From: Phycisphaerales bacterium
GTDB lineage: Bacteria > Planctomycetota > Phycisphaerae > Phycisphaerales > UBA1924
DNA length: 64,000 bases
Assembly: GCA_016741915.1 (NCBI GenBank)
Contig: JACVCS010000003.1
Coordinates: 19,781-83,780, forward strand
Reading direction: 5' to 3'
The translations under genes were made by a program, and so were the position numbers. This document shows positions 1 through 11,523 of this stretch, piece by piece; the stretch's first letter is position 1, and every line of letters starts with the position of its first letter. The notes beneath the pieces are model-generated. The model was not told where the DNA came from, did not search any database, and worked only from the letters and a program-made list of their open reading frames with translations.

Positions 1-1
1 C

Positions 2-2191
<2,190 letters not shown>

Positions 2192-2194
2192 GCC

Positions 2195-3106
2195 TTGAGT
2201 ATCGAGCCACCAGAGCACGGCAGCAGTGGCGCGCCATCGCACAGCGGGGATGGTCATCCGCCGCGCCGGTCGATCAATCTCGAAGGCCTGCCGATCGATC
2301 TTGCGGCGATGCTCAGTCGCCAAGACATCCCCGAGCCGAAGATCGATCCGCAGTCGCTGCTGATCAGCGAAACGTTTGTGAGTGTGCAGGGCGAGGGGCT
2401 CTTCACGGGTGTGCCGTCGTGGTTCGTTCGGCTCAGTGGGTGCAACCTGCGGTGCCGGTGGTGTGATACGCCGTACGCGAGCTGGAAGCCCGAGGGTGCG
2501 CGTCGGTCGTTGGACGAGCTGGTTGCGGAAGCGGTGCGGGCGAAGGTGCCGCACGCGGTGATCACCGGGGGCGAGCCGATGATGTTCCCGCAGGTGACGC
2601 GTTTATCGCGGCTGCTGACCGAGGCGGGGCTGGTGGTGACGATCGAAACCGCGGGGACGGTCTATCAGCTGGTGATGTGCGGGCTGATGTCGATCAGCCC
2701 GAAGCTCGCGGGGAGCACCCCGAGCGTTGTGCAGGCAAACGCCGGCGGGCAGAGCGAAGCCTGGGGCGGCGCGGCGGGTCGGCACGCGCAGCGCCGCCTG
2801 AACGTGCCGGTGTTGCAGCAGCTTCTCAATGAGCACCCAGCGCCGAAGCGCCAACTGAAGTTCGTCGTCAGCAGCGAGGATGATCTGCGTGAGATCGACT
2901 CGATCCTGGCGCAGCTTCAGGGGTGGACGAACGCGGACGTGCTGCTGATGCCCGAGGGCGTGGGCGAGCCCGACAGCGCCAGCGCTGAGGATCGCCGTCG
3001 CGAGCGTGAGCGCAAGCAGATGGTCGCGCAGGCCTGCATCGATCGCGGCTGGCGATACTGCGCCCGCGTGCACATCGATATCTTCGGCAACAAACGCGGC
3101 ACGTGA
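2195..3106 (+). CDS. queE: 7-carboxy-7-deazaguanine synthase (radical SAM)
   Basis: Radical SAM enzyme converting 6-carboxytetrahydropterin to 7-carboxy-7-deazaguanine in the queuosine/preQ0 pathway. The N-terminal signature ISETFVSVQGEG is followed by the QueE-type cluster motif CNLRCRWC (CX3CX2C) that binds the 4Fe-4S cluster, then the TGGEP motif. The tail (WRYCARVHIDIFGNKRGT) is family-like. At 303 residues it is longer than the usual 210-250; the excess is an N-terminal extension of about 45 residues and an insertion near residues 175-200. The start is a TTG three bases after the gyrB stop with no clear Shine-Dalgarno; an ATG near 2309 is a possible shorter start. No queC or queD is nearby. 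Confidence 0.9.
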   Translation: MSIEPPEHGSSGAPSHSGDGHPPRRSINLEGLPIDLAAMLSRQDIPEPKIDPQSLLISETFVSVQGEGLFTGVPSWFVRLSGCNLRCRWCDTPYASWKPEGARRSLDELVAEAVRAKVPHAVITGGEPMMFPQVTRLSRLLTEAGLVVTIETAGTVYQLVMCGLMSISPKLAGSTPSVVQANAGGQSEAWGGAAGRHAQRRLNVPVLQQLLNEHPAPKRQLKFVVSSEDDLREIDSILAQLQGWTNADVLLMPEGVGEPDSASAEDRRRERERKQMVAQACIDRGWRYCARVHIDIFGNKRGT

Positions 3107-3126
3107 TCGCTCGTTGTGCGGGATCG

Positions 3127-3702
3127 TCAGGGCGCAGTATCGCGAGCGTCCGTCAGCGCATCACACGGAACCCTTCGCGTCACACGGTTCTTCGTCGCTT
3201 CCCAGAACCAGCGGAGAGGCGCATCAGACTTCCCGGCCGTGTGGTTGTCGATGACAAGAAACGCGCTGAACGTCTCCCAATCATCGATGGTGTTCAGCAA
3301 ACGATCCAGGCGTTCGCCGTCGCACGAACCCCGCGAGACGTGCTGCCGCCACAGTGCAAAGGGCTCATCGTGCATCTGGGCCATCGTCAGCAGGTCGGGG
3401 TCCTGCACGAACTCACTGAGGAACTTCGCCGCGAGGCTCGCGTGCGACTTCGGATCGGAGATCGGCACATTCGGTGCGGCGTCGGGCTTGAAGGTATCGT
3501 GCACATGAACGAGGATGCGAAGAAGCTGGACCTGCCGCGGGCTGAGCCGGTCTGCAAGCCGCGTGAGGTTGTTCTCAAGATCACGGATGTGCGCCGCGAT
3601 CGTCCCCTCCGGATGTCCGGGTCGCGGCTCTCCCCAACGGATGTTCGTGACGTACCGAGGGTCCGCGATGATCTGCTCGAAGATCTGATCCAGCGTGTTC
3701 AT
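3127..3702 (-). CDS. HD-domain-like hypothetical protein
   Basis: 191-residue soluble protein. The HPEGTIAAHIRDLE segment, VHVHDTFK (an HD doublet) and a later MHDEPFALW histidine/aspartate pair resemble the spaced His/Asp ligands of HD-superfamily metal-dependent phosphohydrolases. That is a motif impression, not a firm family assignment. It is convergent with queE (20 nt between stops) and lies upstream of leuS on the same strand. An overlapping plus-strand frame (3103-3780) is also open, but its Arg-rich composition looks like a shadow of this gene. Substrate and role are unknown. Confidence 0.7.
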   Translation of the reverse strand: MNTLDQIFEQIIADPRYVTNIRWGEPRPGHPEGTIAAHIRDLENNLTRLADRLSPRQVQLLRILVHVHDTFKPDAAPNVPISDPKSHASLAAKFLSEFVQDPDLLTMAQMHDEPFALWRQHVSRGSCDGERLDRLLNTIDDWETFSAFLVIDNHTAGKSDAPLRWFWEATKNRVTRRVPCDALTDARDTAP

Positions 3703-3811
3703 CGTTGCACCGCGCAGCGCTCAATCGCATCGCACGCCTTCACTCTACGAGAGAGCCTGACACCTCCGTCGCAGAGATGATGAGCAAACCACCTTTCAGC
3801 CTCTCCGCCCA

Positions 3812-6800
3812 TCACACCACGATGTTGACCATCTTGCCCGGCACGACGATCACCTTCTTGATCGGCTTGCCCTCAATGCTCGCGCGGACCTTTTCATCCG
3901 CAAGGGCCGCCGCCTCGATCCCCTTCGCGTCGCACCCGACGGGGACCATGATCCGGCTGCGGACCTTGCCCTGCACCGAGACGGGCATCTCGACCTCGTC
4001 GTCGACGACGAGCTTCTCATCGAACTGCGGGAAGGGCTCCTGGCTGATGCTCTTCGGGTTGCCCAGTTTGCCCCAAAGCTCTTCGCACATGTGCGGCGCC
4101 AGCGGCGCGAGCATGAGCGTCATCGCGCGGGCGACCTCCACCGGTGCGGCAGAGCCGCCGCCGGTATGCTTGGTGAGCGTGTTGTTCAGCTCGATGAGCT
4201 TGGCGATGGAGGTGTTGAACTGCAGAGCCTCCATGTCCTGCCGCACGCCCTTGATGGTCTTGTGCAGCGCCTTGCGCAGCTCCATCGGCGCGGGCTGATC
4301 GCTCACGCGCAGCGCGCCGGTCTGCTCGTCGATAAGGTTCCGCCAGAAGCGCTGCAGGAACCGGTAAGAGCCGGGGATATCGCGGATGTTCCAGGGCTTG
4401 CTGGCCTCCAGCGGGCCCATCGACATCTCGTACAGCCGGAGCGTGTCGCACCCGTAATCGCGGCAGATGTCGTCCGGGGCCATCGCGTTCTTCAGCGATT
4501 TGCCCATCTTGCCGTATTCACGCACGACGGGCTTGCCCTCGAAGGTGAACGGGCCTTGCGAGTCCTTGAACTCGTCGATGCAGTCCATGAAGTTCCGCCC
4601 GTCGGGGGTCTTCACACTGAACGCGTCGACATAGATCCCGCGCTCGTCCTTGAAGGCGTACGACTGGATGTACCCCTGGTTGAACAATCGCCGGAAGGGT
4701 TCGGGCGTGCTGACGTGCCCGAGGTCGAAGAGCACCTTGTGCCAGAACCGCGCATAGAGCAGGTGCAGAACCGCGTGCTCGACGCCGCCGACGTACAGAT
4801 CGACGCCCAGCCGACTGGCCGCGGACTTCTCCGCGTTGCCGCTCATCCAGTACTTCTCAACCTGCGGCGAACAGAACTGCTCGCTGTTCTTCGGGTCCAG
4901 ATACCGCAGGTAATACCAGCACGAACCGGCCCAGTTGGGCATCGTGTTCGTCTCGCGCTTGTAGCGCTGAGCCCCGAAGCCGATGTCCAGCGTCGTCGTC
5001 GCCCAGTCCTTCGCGCGGTCCAGCGGCGTCTTCACCGGCGCCTGCGGGTCCTCGCTCGACTCGGGCTGGAAGTTGCCCATGTGCGGCAGCGTCACGGGCA
5101 GCATGCTCTCCGGCATCGCGTACGCCTCGCCCGACTCATCAAAGACGATCGGGAACGGCTCGCCCCAATACCGCTGCCGGCTGAAAAGCCAGTCGCGCAG
5201 CTTGTAGTTGATCGTCCCCTTGCCCAGCTTCGCCTGTTCCAGATACTCCGCCACACGCACCTTCGCGGTGGCGGTCTCGAGCCCGTCGATCTTCAGCGAA
5301 GTTGAGGCGCTGTTGACCGCGAGGCCAGCACCGCTGAAGGCCTCGCCCTGTCGTGCATAGAACCCCGCGTTGACGAACCGCTCGCGGAACTCGTTGAAGT
5401 CGTGGATCTCCAGATCGTCGAGGGTCTCAAGCCAGAACGACCGCACCACGCCGCGGCGTTCACCGATCGAGCCCGGGCTGCTCGTGTCCGCCGCCGTCAC
5501 CACGCCCCCGGATCGCGCCGGATCGCGCCGCGAGCGGATCATGTGCAGCATCTCCGCGTGCGAGCGCTGGTGCTGCCCTTCGCCCGATACCACGCCCAGA
5601 TAGTCCGCCAGTTCGTCGCGCCAATCGCTCGGCGGCACCTCGTTCTCAAACGCGTGCAGCGCATAATGAGCCATCGCCGCCACCGGCCGCGGGTACACCA
5701 CGTCGCGGATCGGCAGTTTGAAGGCCTTCGCAAACTCAAAGTCGCGCTCGTCGTGCGCGGGAACGGCCATGATCGCCCCCGTGCCATACCCCGACAGCAC
5801 ATAGTCCGCGATAAACACCGGCACGCGCTGCCCGTTCACCGGGTTCAATGCGTACGCACCGATGAAGACGCCCGTCTTGTCCTTCCCCTCGCCACGCTGC
5901 GCGTCGGTCTTCTTGCTCGCGAAAGCGCGGTACGCCATGACCAGCTCGCGCGGGCTGCAACCGTTGGCGAGCATCTCCGCCGCTCCGGGGAAGATCGCCT
6001 TCTCGAATGCGACGTTGCCGTACTTCTCGCCGACGAGATGATCGACCATCTCGTGCTCGGGGCTGATGACGATGTACGTCGCGCCGAACATCGTGTCCGG
6101 TCGCGTGGTGAAGACGCGGATCCGCCGGGTGTTGCACGCGAAGTCCGCCATCGCGCCCTCGCTGCGGCCGATCCAGTTCCGCTGCATGATCTTGACCTTC
6201 TCGGGCCAATCCACCAGCTCTAGATCGTTCAGCAGCCGCTCCGCGTACGAGGTGATCCGCATCATCCACTGCTTCAACGGCCGCTTGTAGACCGGGTAGT
6301 TCCCGCGCTCGCTGCGACCGTCCGCGGTCACTTCCTCGTTCGCCAGAACCGTCCCCAGCATCGGGCACCAGTTCACCGGCACCTCCGCCAAGTACGCCAG
6401 TCGGTGCTCGTCGATCACCCGGCGCTTGACCGCTTCGGGCAGGCTCTTCCACGGGCGGTTCTCGCCCGGCACGGTCCGCTCGCCACGCTCGAACTGCTCC
6501 ACGAGCTGCGCAATCGGACGCGCCGCCCCCGCCCCGCCGTGCGCGTCCGCGTCGTACCAACTGTGGTAGATCTGCAGGAAGATCCACTGCGTCCAGCGAT
6601 AGAAATCCTCGTCGGTGGTGCTGACGCTGCGCGTGGGGTCGTGCCCCAGGCCCAGACGCCGAAGCTGCTGGCGCATGGTTGAGACGTTGCGGTTCACCGC
6701 TTCGCGCGGGTGCACGTTGTTCTGCACCGCGTACTGCTCCGCCGGCAGGCCGAAGGCGTCGAAGCCCATCGCGTGCAGCACGTTGTGCCCGGTCATCCGC

Positions 6801-7138
6801 ATGTACCGCGCGTAGATATCCGTGGCGATGTACCCCAGCGGGTGACCCACGTGCAGCCCCGCCCCAGATGGGTACGGGAACATGTCGAGGATGAACTTCT
6901 TCGGGCGCGACGCATCGAACCCCGCCTGCCCCGGGTTGGGCGTCACGAACGTCCCCTCACGGTCCCAGCGATCCTGCCAGGCGTTCTCGATCTGCTGCGC
7001 CAGCGCCGCGGTATAGCGAAACGGCGGCGTATCGCTCCCGCCTCCCACAGCACCGCCACCGCCCGCCGAGAGGGCGTTCGAGGCGTTGTTCGAAGTCTCA
7101 GCGTTGGAGTTGGAAGGAGTCTGTCCGGGGGTGGTCAT
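3812..7138 (-). CDS. leuS: leucyl-tRNA synthetase
   Basis: Class I aminoacyl-tRNA synthetase charging tRNA-Leu. The HIGH-type motif appears as HVGHPLGY near residue 97 after PYPSGAG. The CP1 editing domain follows, including the conserved YGTGAIMAVPAHDERD. RDWLFSRQRYWGEPFP lies near residue 640, and the KMSKS loop is present as KMGKS near residue 878. At 1108 residues it is about 250 longer than E. coli LeuRS. About 35 residues are an Asn/Ser/Gly-rich N-terminus and about 100 are an insertion at roughly residues 480-590, just after the editing domain. The ATG at 7138 is preceded on the minus strand by a TAGACT hexamer ending 33 nt upstream, so a short leader is likely. It is divergent from the small membrane-protein gene at 7301. 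Confidence 0.97.
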   Translation of the reverse strand: MTTPGQTPSNSNAETSNNASNALSAGGGGAVGGGSDTPPFRYTAALAQQIENAWQDRWDREGTFVTPNPGQAGFDASRPKKFILDMFPYPSGAGLHVGHPLGYIATDIYARYMRMTGHNVLHAMGFDAFGLPAEQYAVQNNVHPREAVNRNVSTMRQQLRRLGLGHDPTRSVSTTDEDFYRWTQWIFLQIYHSWYDADAHGGAGAARPIAQLVEQFERGERTVPGENRPWKSLPEAVKRRVIDEHRLAYLAEVPVNWCPMLGTVLANEEVTADGRSERGNYPVYKRPLKQWMMRITSYAERLLNDLELVDWPEKVKIMQRNWIGRSEGAMADFACNTRRIRVFTTRPDTMFGATYIVISPEHEMVDHLVGEKYGNVAFEKAIFPGAAEMLANGCSPRELVMAYRAFASKKTDAQRGEGKDKTGVFIGAYALNPVNGQRVPVFIADYVLSGYGTGAIMAVPAHDERDFEFAKAFKLPIRDVVYPRPVAAMAHYALHAFENEVPPSDWRDELADYLGVVSGEGQHQRSHAEMLHMIRSRRDPARSGGVVTAADTSSPGSIGERRGVVRSFWLETLDDLEIHDFNEFRERFVNAGFYARQGEAFSGAGLAVNSASTSLKIDGLETATAKVRVAEYLEQAKLGKGTINYKLRDWLFSRQRYWGEPFPIVFDESGEAYAMPESMLPVTLPHMGNFQPESSEDPQAPVKTPLDRAKDWATTTLDIGFGAQRYKRETNTMPNWAGSCWYYLRYLDPKNSEQFCSPQVEKYWMSGNAEKSAASRLGVDLYVGGVEHAVLHLLYARFWHKVLFDLGHVSTPEPFRRLFNQGYIQSYAFKDERGIYVDAFSVKTPDGRNFMDCIDEFKDSQGPFTFEGKPVVREYGKMGKSLKNAMAPDDICRDYGCDTLRLYEMSMGPLEASKPWNIRDIPGSYRFLQRFWRNLIDEQTGALRVSDQPAPMELRKALHKTIKGVRQDMEALQFNTSIAKLIELNNTLTKHTGGGSAAPVEVARAMTLMLAPLAPHMCEELWGKLGNPKSISQEPFPQFDEKLVVDDEVEMPVSVQGKVRSRIMVPVGCDAKGIEAAALADEKVRASIEGKPIKKVIVVPGKMVNIVV

Positions 7139-7171
7139 AGCAAGGGCTTTCTGCGGTCAAAGATCGCGGCA

Positions 7172-7177
7172 AGTCTA
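7172..7177 (-). promoter_or_regulatory. candidate -10 box of leuS
   Basis: TAGACT on the minus strand ends 33 nt before the leuS ATG. It matches the TANNCT hexamer found before many genes in this window. No convincing -35 element is visible. Confidence 0.4.
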
Positions 7178-7300
7178 GGTCGATCTTCCTCTCTGCTCAG
7201 CACCCATCGAGCCCCCAACCGCGAATCGGATGCCGTGCCCGAAGACCCCTCCAACACGTTGACGCCAGGCACCACGACGCCGATTCCCGATCGCGCGCCG

Positions 7301-7801
7301 ATGATGTTCAAGCCGCAGACGCCGATGCGCACGGTCGTTCTCGGGTTGGCGGCGCTGGCTCTTCTCGCCTTCGCGATGCCGTTTCTTGTCGGGCTGCTTC
7401 CGCATACTCGCCGCGGCCGATCACCGACATTCACCGTGATGAAAGCCGTGGGGCATCACGAGCAGATCAACCAACGCGGGTTGATGCTCAGCATGTTGAT
7501 CCCGGAACTTCAGTGGGACCCGCGGGCGTGGGTGCGTGTTCTTCGCGGGCCGCAGCCATTGCCGACCGACCCGAGCGTGCGCATCGCCCCGGAGGACGTG
7601 AAACGCACCGGCACCGCGGTGCAGATCATGGCCCGCGACCGCTGGACGATCGTGCTGTGGTACTCGGGTGATCCGGACAACACCACACCGATGGTGCTCG
7701 TCCCGCTTGCGACGATGAAGGACCCGCAGTCCACGCAGGCGGAGCTTTCGCTGCCGTTCGTCGCGGGCAATCCGATCATCACGCTGCCCAACCCCGACTG
7801 A
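7301..7801 (+). CDS. small membrane-anchored hypothetical protein
   Basis: 166-residue protein with one strong N-terminal hydrophobic segment (about residues 10-31, TVVLGLAALALLAFAMPFLVG) followed by a soluble domain rich in short beta-like segments (WTIVLWYSG, TPMVLVPLATM). I do not recognise the family. The segment could be an uncleaved anchor or a signal peptide. Two adjacent ATGs (7301, 7304) open it; an in-frame GTG at 7235 would add a Pro/Thr-rich stretch of 22 residues. The frame stays open upstream to 6710, but that part is antisense to leuS. The gene is convergent with folC, with a 6-nt gap between stops. Confidence 0.6.
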   Translation: MMFKPQTPMRTVVLGLAALALLAFAMPFLVGLLPHTRRGRSPTFTVMKAVGHHEQINQRGLMLSMLIPELQWDPRAWVRVLRGPQPLPTDPSVRIAPEDVKRTGTAVQIMARDRWTIVLWYSGDPDNTTPMVLVPLATMKDPQSTQAELSLPFVAGNPIITLPNPD

Positions 7802-7807
7802 TCGGCC

Positions 7808-9400
7808 TCACTTCTTCTTCGCCGCCAGCTTCGCCGCGAGCCACTTCTTCGCCTCGCCGACGATGTAGAACGAGCCGGTAACGCACAGCACGTCGTCGCG
7901 CCCCACCGCACGCAGGCCCAGTTCCATCGCGTCGCCCAGATCGCGTGCGATCTGGAACATCTTGCCGCCCGAGACTTCGTGATACTTCCGCGCTAGTTCA
8001 CCCGGGCTGGTTGCCCGCGCGTTCCCCGAGGCCTTGGTGAAGATCACCTTGTCCGCCGCCGCCGCGAGCTGTCGCAGCATCCCGGGGATGTCCTTGTCCG
8101 CCGCACAACCAAAGACCACCACCAGCGAGTCGTACGGCAGGTGCGCACTCATCGTCCGCATAAGCGCCTGCACCGACTCCGGATTGTGCGCCACGTCCGC
8201 CAGCACCCGGGGCGAGCGCGTGACGAGTTCAAACCGTCCGGGCAGTCTGGTCTGGTCCAGACCCTTGCTGACCAGATCCGCCGGGCAGTTGAACCCGCGC
8301 TCGCTGAGCTTGTCGAGGATCGCCAGTGCGAGGCCGCAGTTGTTCGCCTGGTGCTCGCCCTTGAGCGGGACGGTCACGTGGTCGTAGTTGTTCCGCTCGG
8401 TGACGAGTGACGCGCGGACCAGGGGTCCGACGCCCGTGACAAACTCGGTCCGCGCGGTGAAGTCGATGTCCTGTCCGACGACGCTGAACGGCGCACCCAC
8501 CGCCGTCGCCTTGCCGCGGAGCACTTCCAGAACCTTCTTGTCCTGCTCAAAGGTCAACGCCGGCACGCCGGGCTTGTAAATCCCGGCTTTCTGCGCCGCG
8601 ATCTCTTCCAGCGTCTTGCCCAGAATGTCCATGTGATCGAAGCCGATCATCGTCACCGCCGCCACCTCGGGCGTGATGATGTTCGTGCAGTCCAAAAGCC
8701 CGCCCAGCCCCACCTCGATCACCGCGGCGTCCACCGCTTCCTCCGCAAAGTACAACAGCGCCATCGCCGTGGTCAGCTCAAAGAACGTCGCCGGCCCGTG
8801 CTCCGCCTCCATCTCCTGCGCCGCGGAGGCCACACGCTTGGTCAACTCCACAAACGCGTTCTCGCTGACGAGCGCGCGGTTGATCCGCATCCGCTCACGC
8901 ACGTCGAGGATGTGCGGGCTTGTGTAGCACCCAACCGTGTAACCACAGGCTTCAAGACACGTCGCGACCATCTCGCACGTGCTGCCCTTGCCCTTGGTCC
9001 CCGCGATGTGGACCATCCGCAGGGCGTTCTGCGGGTCCCCCAGTCGCTTTGCCAGCTCGTGCATCCGGTCGAGGCGGTACAGATCGCGCGTGGCGGCGTT
9101 GGGCTTCAGCCGCTCCAGATCCGTGCGTGCAAAGAGATACTCGCACGCTTCGCGGAAGCTCGAAATGCCGGAGGGTTCACGCCCTCCCGAGGCGTGCTTG
9201 CCAACCGTGCCGTTGCCAAAGGCCGCCGCCGCGTGAGCCGATTGACCATCGACCGATCCCTCGGCACCCGCGCCCGCACCTGCCCGCACTTGCACGGGCT
9301 TGCGCTTCAGTTTGCCCAAACCCCCAGCGCTGGAGTGTCCCGCGCCACTCCCGCCTCCACCGCCCCCTTTCGCGCTCCCACCTGCGCCAGCCTTCGCCAT
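7808..9400 (-). CDS. folC: folylpolyglutamate / dihydrofolate synthase
   Basis: Mur-ligase-type ATP-dependent enzyme adding glutamate to folates (and dihydropteroate). The family P-loop GTKGKGSTCEM is present after the MHIAGTKGKGS-like opening. CYTSPHILDVRERMRIN, GLGGLLDCTN and the C-terminal ligase segments DVAHNPES and GCAADKDIPGML follow. At 530 residues it is about 100 longer than typical: the first 80 or so residues are Gly/Ala/Ser/Lys-rich low complexity before the conserved SFREACEYLFAR. The ATG at 9400 is chosen; a GTG six bases upstream is equally possible. It lies downstream of murJ on the same strand, separated by about 350 nt. Confidence 0.93.
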   Translation of the reverse strand: MAKAGAGGSAKGGGGGGSGAGHSSAGGLGKLKRKPVQVRAGAGAGAEGSVDGQSAHAAAAFGNGTVGKHASGGREPSGISSFREACEYLFARTDLERLKPNAATRDLYRLDRMHELAKRLGDPQNALRMVHIAGTKGKGSTCEMVATCLEACGYTVGCYTSPHILDVRERMRINRALVSENAFVELTKRVASAAQEMEAEHGPATFFELTTAMALLYFAEEAVDAAVIEVGLGGLLDCTNIITPEVAAVTMIGFDHMDILGKTLEEIAAQKAGIYKPGVPALTFEQDKKVLEVLRGKATAVGAPFSVVGQDIDFTARTEFVTGVGPLVRASLVTERNNYDHVTVPLKGEHQANNCGLALAILDKLSERGFNCPADLVSKGLDQTRLPGRFELVTRSPRVLADVAHNPESVQALMRTMSAHLPYDSLVVVFGCAADKDIPGMLRQLAAAADKVIFTKASGNARATSPGELARKYHEVSGGKMFQIARDLGDAMELGLRAVGRDDVLCVTGSFYIVGEAKKWLAAKLAAKKK

Positions 9401-9406
9401 ACACAC

Positions 9407-9750
9407 CGTCCCGTCTTCGGGCCGTCGGCACCCGTGAAGCTGTCAAGTTGCACACAACCGTCCACGATCACCAGCCCCACCCGACCCAGTCGCGACGCGA
9501 TTGGGGCAAACCCTATGCGTGCCCACCAACCATCTCTCGCGGACTGGAGCACGCCCGCCTCTGGTGTACCACGAACCGGCGAAAACGCAACCCCCCCTCA
9601 ACCCCCCTCAACCCTCCCTTGTCCCTCCGATTTCGGTCCCGCGATGAGGGGGCTTGAAGATCAATTGCCCCTACAGGTACTTAGGGTGTCCTAAGGCCTT
9701 AGGAACTCAGGGTCAACCCGATCAGCAGAACTCCTCGGGAACTTTTCAAG
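9407..9750. other. intergenic region between murJ and folC with palindromes
   Basis: No gene is visible in this 344-nt stretch. It holds a pyrimidine-rich tract on the plus strand near 9590-9625 (runs of seven and six C), and a cluster of short inverted repeats at 9680-9704. It must contain the folC promoter (minus strand), but no clear TANNCT box close to the folC start was found. A TTGACA-like hexamer on the minus strand about 50 nt upstream has no convincing partner. Confidence 0.5.
9680..9704. repeat. overlapping palindromes (CTTAGG/CCTAAG cluster)
   Basis: TCCTAAGGCCTTAGGA at 9689-9704 is a perfect 16-bp palindrome. It overlaps a hairpin CTTAGG-GTGT-CCTAAG at 9680-9695, so the central CCTAAG can pair with either neighbour. 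It sits about 50 nt downstream of the murJ stop, which suggests a terminator or a protein-binding site. No T-tract follows on the minus strand. Confidence 0.5.
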
Positions 9751-11415
9751 TCACTGTTTCGCCTTCGATCGCCCGACCAACCACGTCCACTCGCGGCTGC
9801 CGAGCGCCAGAGCCGCCAATGCGTAGATGATTCCCCCGATACTCGCGCAGACCATCAGGCGCAGCGCGTGCTCGCGCCAGCGGGCGCCTTCGGCCAGGGG
9901 CCAGAGGTACTGCACCAGCCCGACCGCACCGCCCATGATCGCGCAAAGCGCCAGGATTCGCGCGATGGCGGTGAACAGTTCGCGGTTGAAGACCGAAGGG
10001 AAACCCTCGGCATGCAGGCGACTGCGCAGCACCCACGCCAGCACCAGGGTTTGCAGCATCGCGCAGATGCTCGTGGACCAAGCCAGGCCCGCCTCTTTGA
10101 GGAACCAGATGAGCGTGAGGTTGAGCACCAGGTTGATGCCCACGAACCACAGCGAAACGCGCAGGGCGGTGGTGGTATCGCCCCGCGAGTAGAACGCGCG
10201 GGTCAGGACGTGGTTGATCGAGTAAGCCCAGACGCCCGGCGCGAAGCCCAGCAGCACGGCCGCCGCCCGCGATTGACCCGTTGGGGTGTACGTCGGGGTG
10301 ATGGCCGCGAGCGCGTCGGTACGGACGAGGATCAGCCCGACCGTCGCGGGCAACGCGATGAACAGGCTCAGGCGTATCGCCCGGCGCAGAACACTGACAA
10401 ACTCCGGCTTGTCGTCCACGGCCTTGCTCAACAGCGGAAAGACGGCGCTCGCCACCGCGATCCCGAAGACCCCCAGCGGGAACTGGTACAACCGACTGGA
10501 AAGGGCCATGATCCCCGCGGAGCGCTCGTCGAGCGGGTAGTCATACCCGAAGATCGTCGTCCCGACCCACAGAGGATAGCTGGCGATCGCCACGTCCATG
10601 AAGGCGTTGAGCTGGAGTGTCCCCGTCCCCAGCAAGACGGGGAAGAACTTCTTCAGCATGCGGTTGGCGGTGGGGCGTATGGGGTCCGTATCGCTGCGCC
10701 AGCGGGCGTGAGGTTTCAGGAGCCTCGCGAACCACCAGCACTGGCTGAATCCCGAAAGTGTCGTTGCGGCGGCGATGCTGTACGCCGCGGCGTGCCCGGC
10801 GCTCGTGCCTGTGAGGACAAAGTAGAGCCCCGTCGCGACGATGAAGGTGTTGAGGATCAGCGGTCCGGAAGCGGCGGCGGCGTACTTGCCGTGCACTTGC
10901 AGCATCCCCGAGAGGATCGCCGCGATGCAGATCATGGGCATGAACGGCAGCATCACGATGGTGAGCAGGATCGTGGTCTGCCGCTCCTGATCGCTGGGGA
11001 GCACGATCAGCAGGGCCGTCAGCAGGAGTATCGCCAGCGTTGTGATCAACCCCGTGGCGACGAAGAGCCAACGCACTGTCAGGCTCGCGAGTCGGTCGGC
11101 CTGGTCGGGCTCGTGCTTGACGCCCTGCGTGTATTCCGGAATGAACGCCGCGGAGAGCGCCCCTTCACCAAAGAGTCGGCGGAAGAGGTTGGGGATGCTG
11201 AAGGCGGTGGCGAAGGCGGAGTTCAGGGCGGAATCCCCGAACATGATGCCCACGAGAACGTCGCGGGCGAGGCCGCCGAAGCGTGAGGCAAGGGTGACCA
11301 GCGAGGTCGAGCGCACGGCAGAGCCAAGGCTTGCAGAAGCCGAGGGGCTTGACGCTTGGGCGGGCGATCCCGCCTGCGGCGTTGAAGTTGGGGGTGTATT
11401 TGGGTGAGCGTCCAT
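9751..11415 (-). CDS. murJ: lipid II flippase MurJ (MviN family)
   Basis: Polytopic inner-membrane protein that flips the peptidoglycan precursor lipid II. The protein (554 residues, about 14 hydrophobic segments) carries the MviN/MurJ hallmarks: SRFGGLARDVLVGIMFG near residue 45, NLFRRLFGEGALSAAFIPEY near residue 75, and LSSRLYQFPLGVFGIAVASAVFP near residue 315. A 33-residue Ser/Ala/Pro-rich N-terminal tail precedes the membrane core. A TACGCT box on the minus strand ends 10 nt before the ATG. It is divergent from dnaB with 108 nt between the two start codons. Confidence 0.95.
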   Translation of the reverse strand: MDAHPNTPPTSTPQAGSPAQASSPSASASLGSAVRSTSLVTLASRFGGLARDVLVGIMFGDSALNSAFATAFSIPNLFRRLFGEGALSAAFIPEYTQGVKHEPDQADRLASLTVRWLFVATGLITTLAILLLTALLIVLPSDQERQTTILLTIVMLPFMPMICIAAILSGMLQVHGKYAAAASGPLILNTFIVATGLYFVLTGTSAGHAAAYSIAAATTLSGFSQCWWFARLLKPHARWRSDTDPIRPTANRMLKKFFPVLLGTGTLQLNAFMDVAIASYPLWVGTTIFGYDYPLDERSAGIMALSSRLYQFPLGVFGIAVASAVFPLLSKAVDDKPEFVSVLRRAIRLSLFIALPATVGLILVRTDALAAITPTYTPTGQSRAAAVLLGFAPGVWAYSINHVLTRAFYSRGDTTTALRVSLWFVGINLVLNLTLIWFLKEAGLAWSTSICAMLQTLVLAWVLRSRLHAEGFPSVFNRELFTAIARILALCAIMGGAVGLVQYLWPLAEGARWREHALRLMVCASIGGIIYALAALALGSREWTWLVGRSKAKQ

Positions 11416-11425
11416 GCGAAGAACC

Positions 11426-11431
11426 AGCGTA
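11426..11431 (-). promoter_or_regulatory. candidate -10 box of murJ
   Basis: TACGCT on the minus strand, 10 nt before the murJ ATG at 11415, would give a leader of only a few bases. It faces the divergent dnaB box at 11511-11516. Confidence 0.45.
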
Positions 11432-11510
11432 GCGTGGGGTCATCATCGGATTTCTGGGGATGGTCTGGGGACGTTTTGGCATTAGCGACCGTCCGGGCCC
11501 GCCGTCGGCG

Positions 11511-11516
11511 TACGCT
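11511..11516 (+). promoter_or_regulatory. candidate -10 box of dnaB (near-leaderless)
   Basis: TACGCT ends 7 nt before the TTG at 11524. That matches the spacing seen at ten other genes here and is the main reason for choosing that TTG as the dnaB start. Confidence 0.5.
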
Positions 11517-11523
11517 GGTGCGG

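Noticed and set aside
3103..3780. 225-codon plus-strand frame over the HD-like gene
   Set aside because: Arg-rich, no motif; the minus-strand frame has a balanced composition and HD-type residues.
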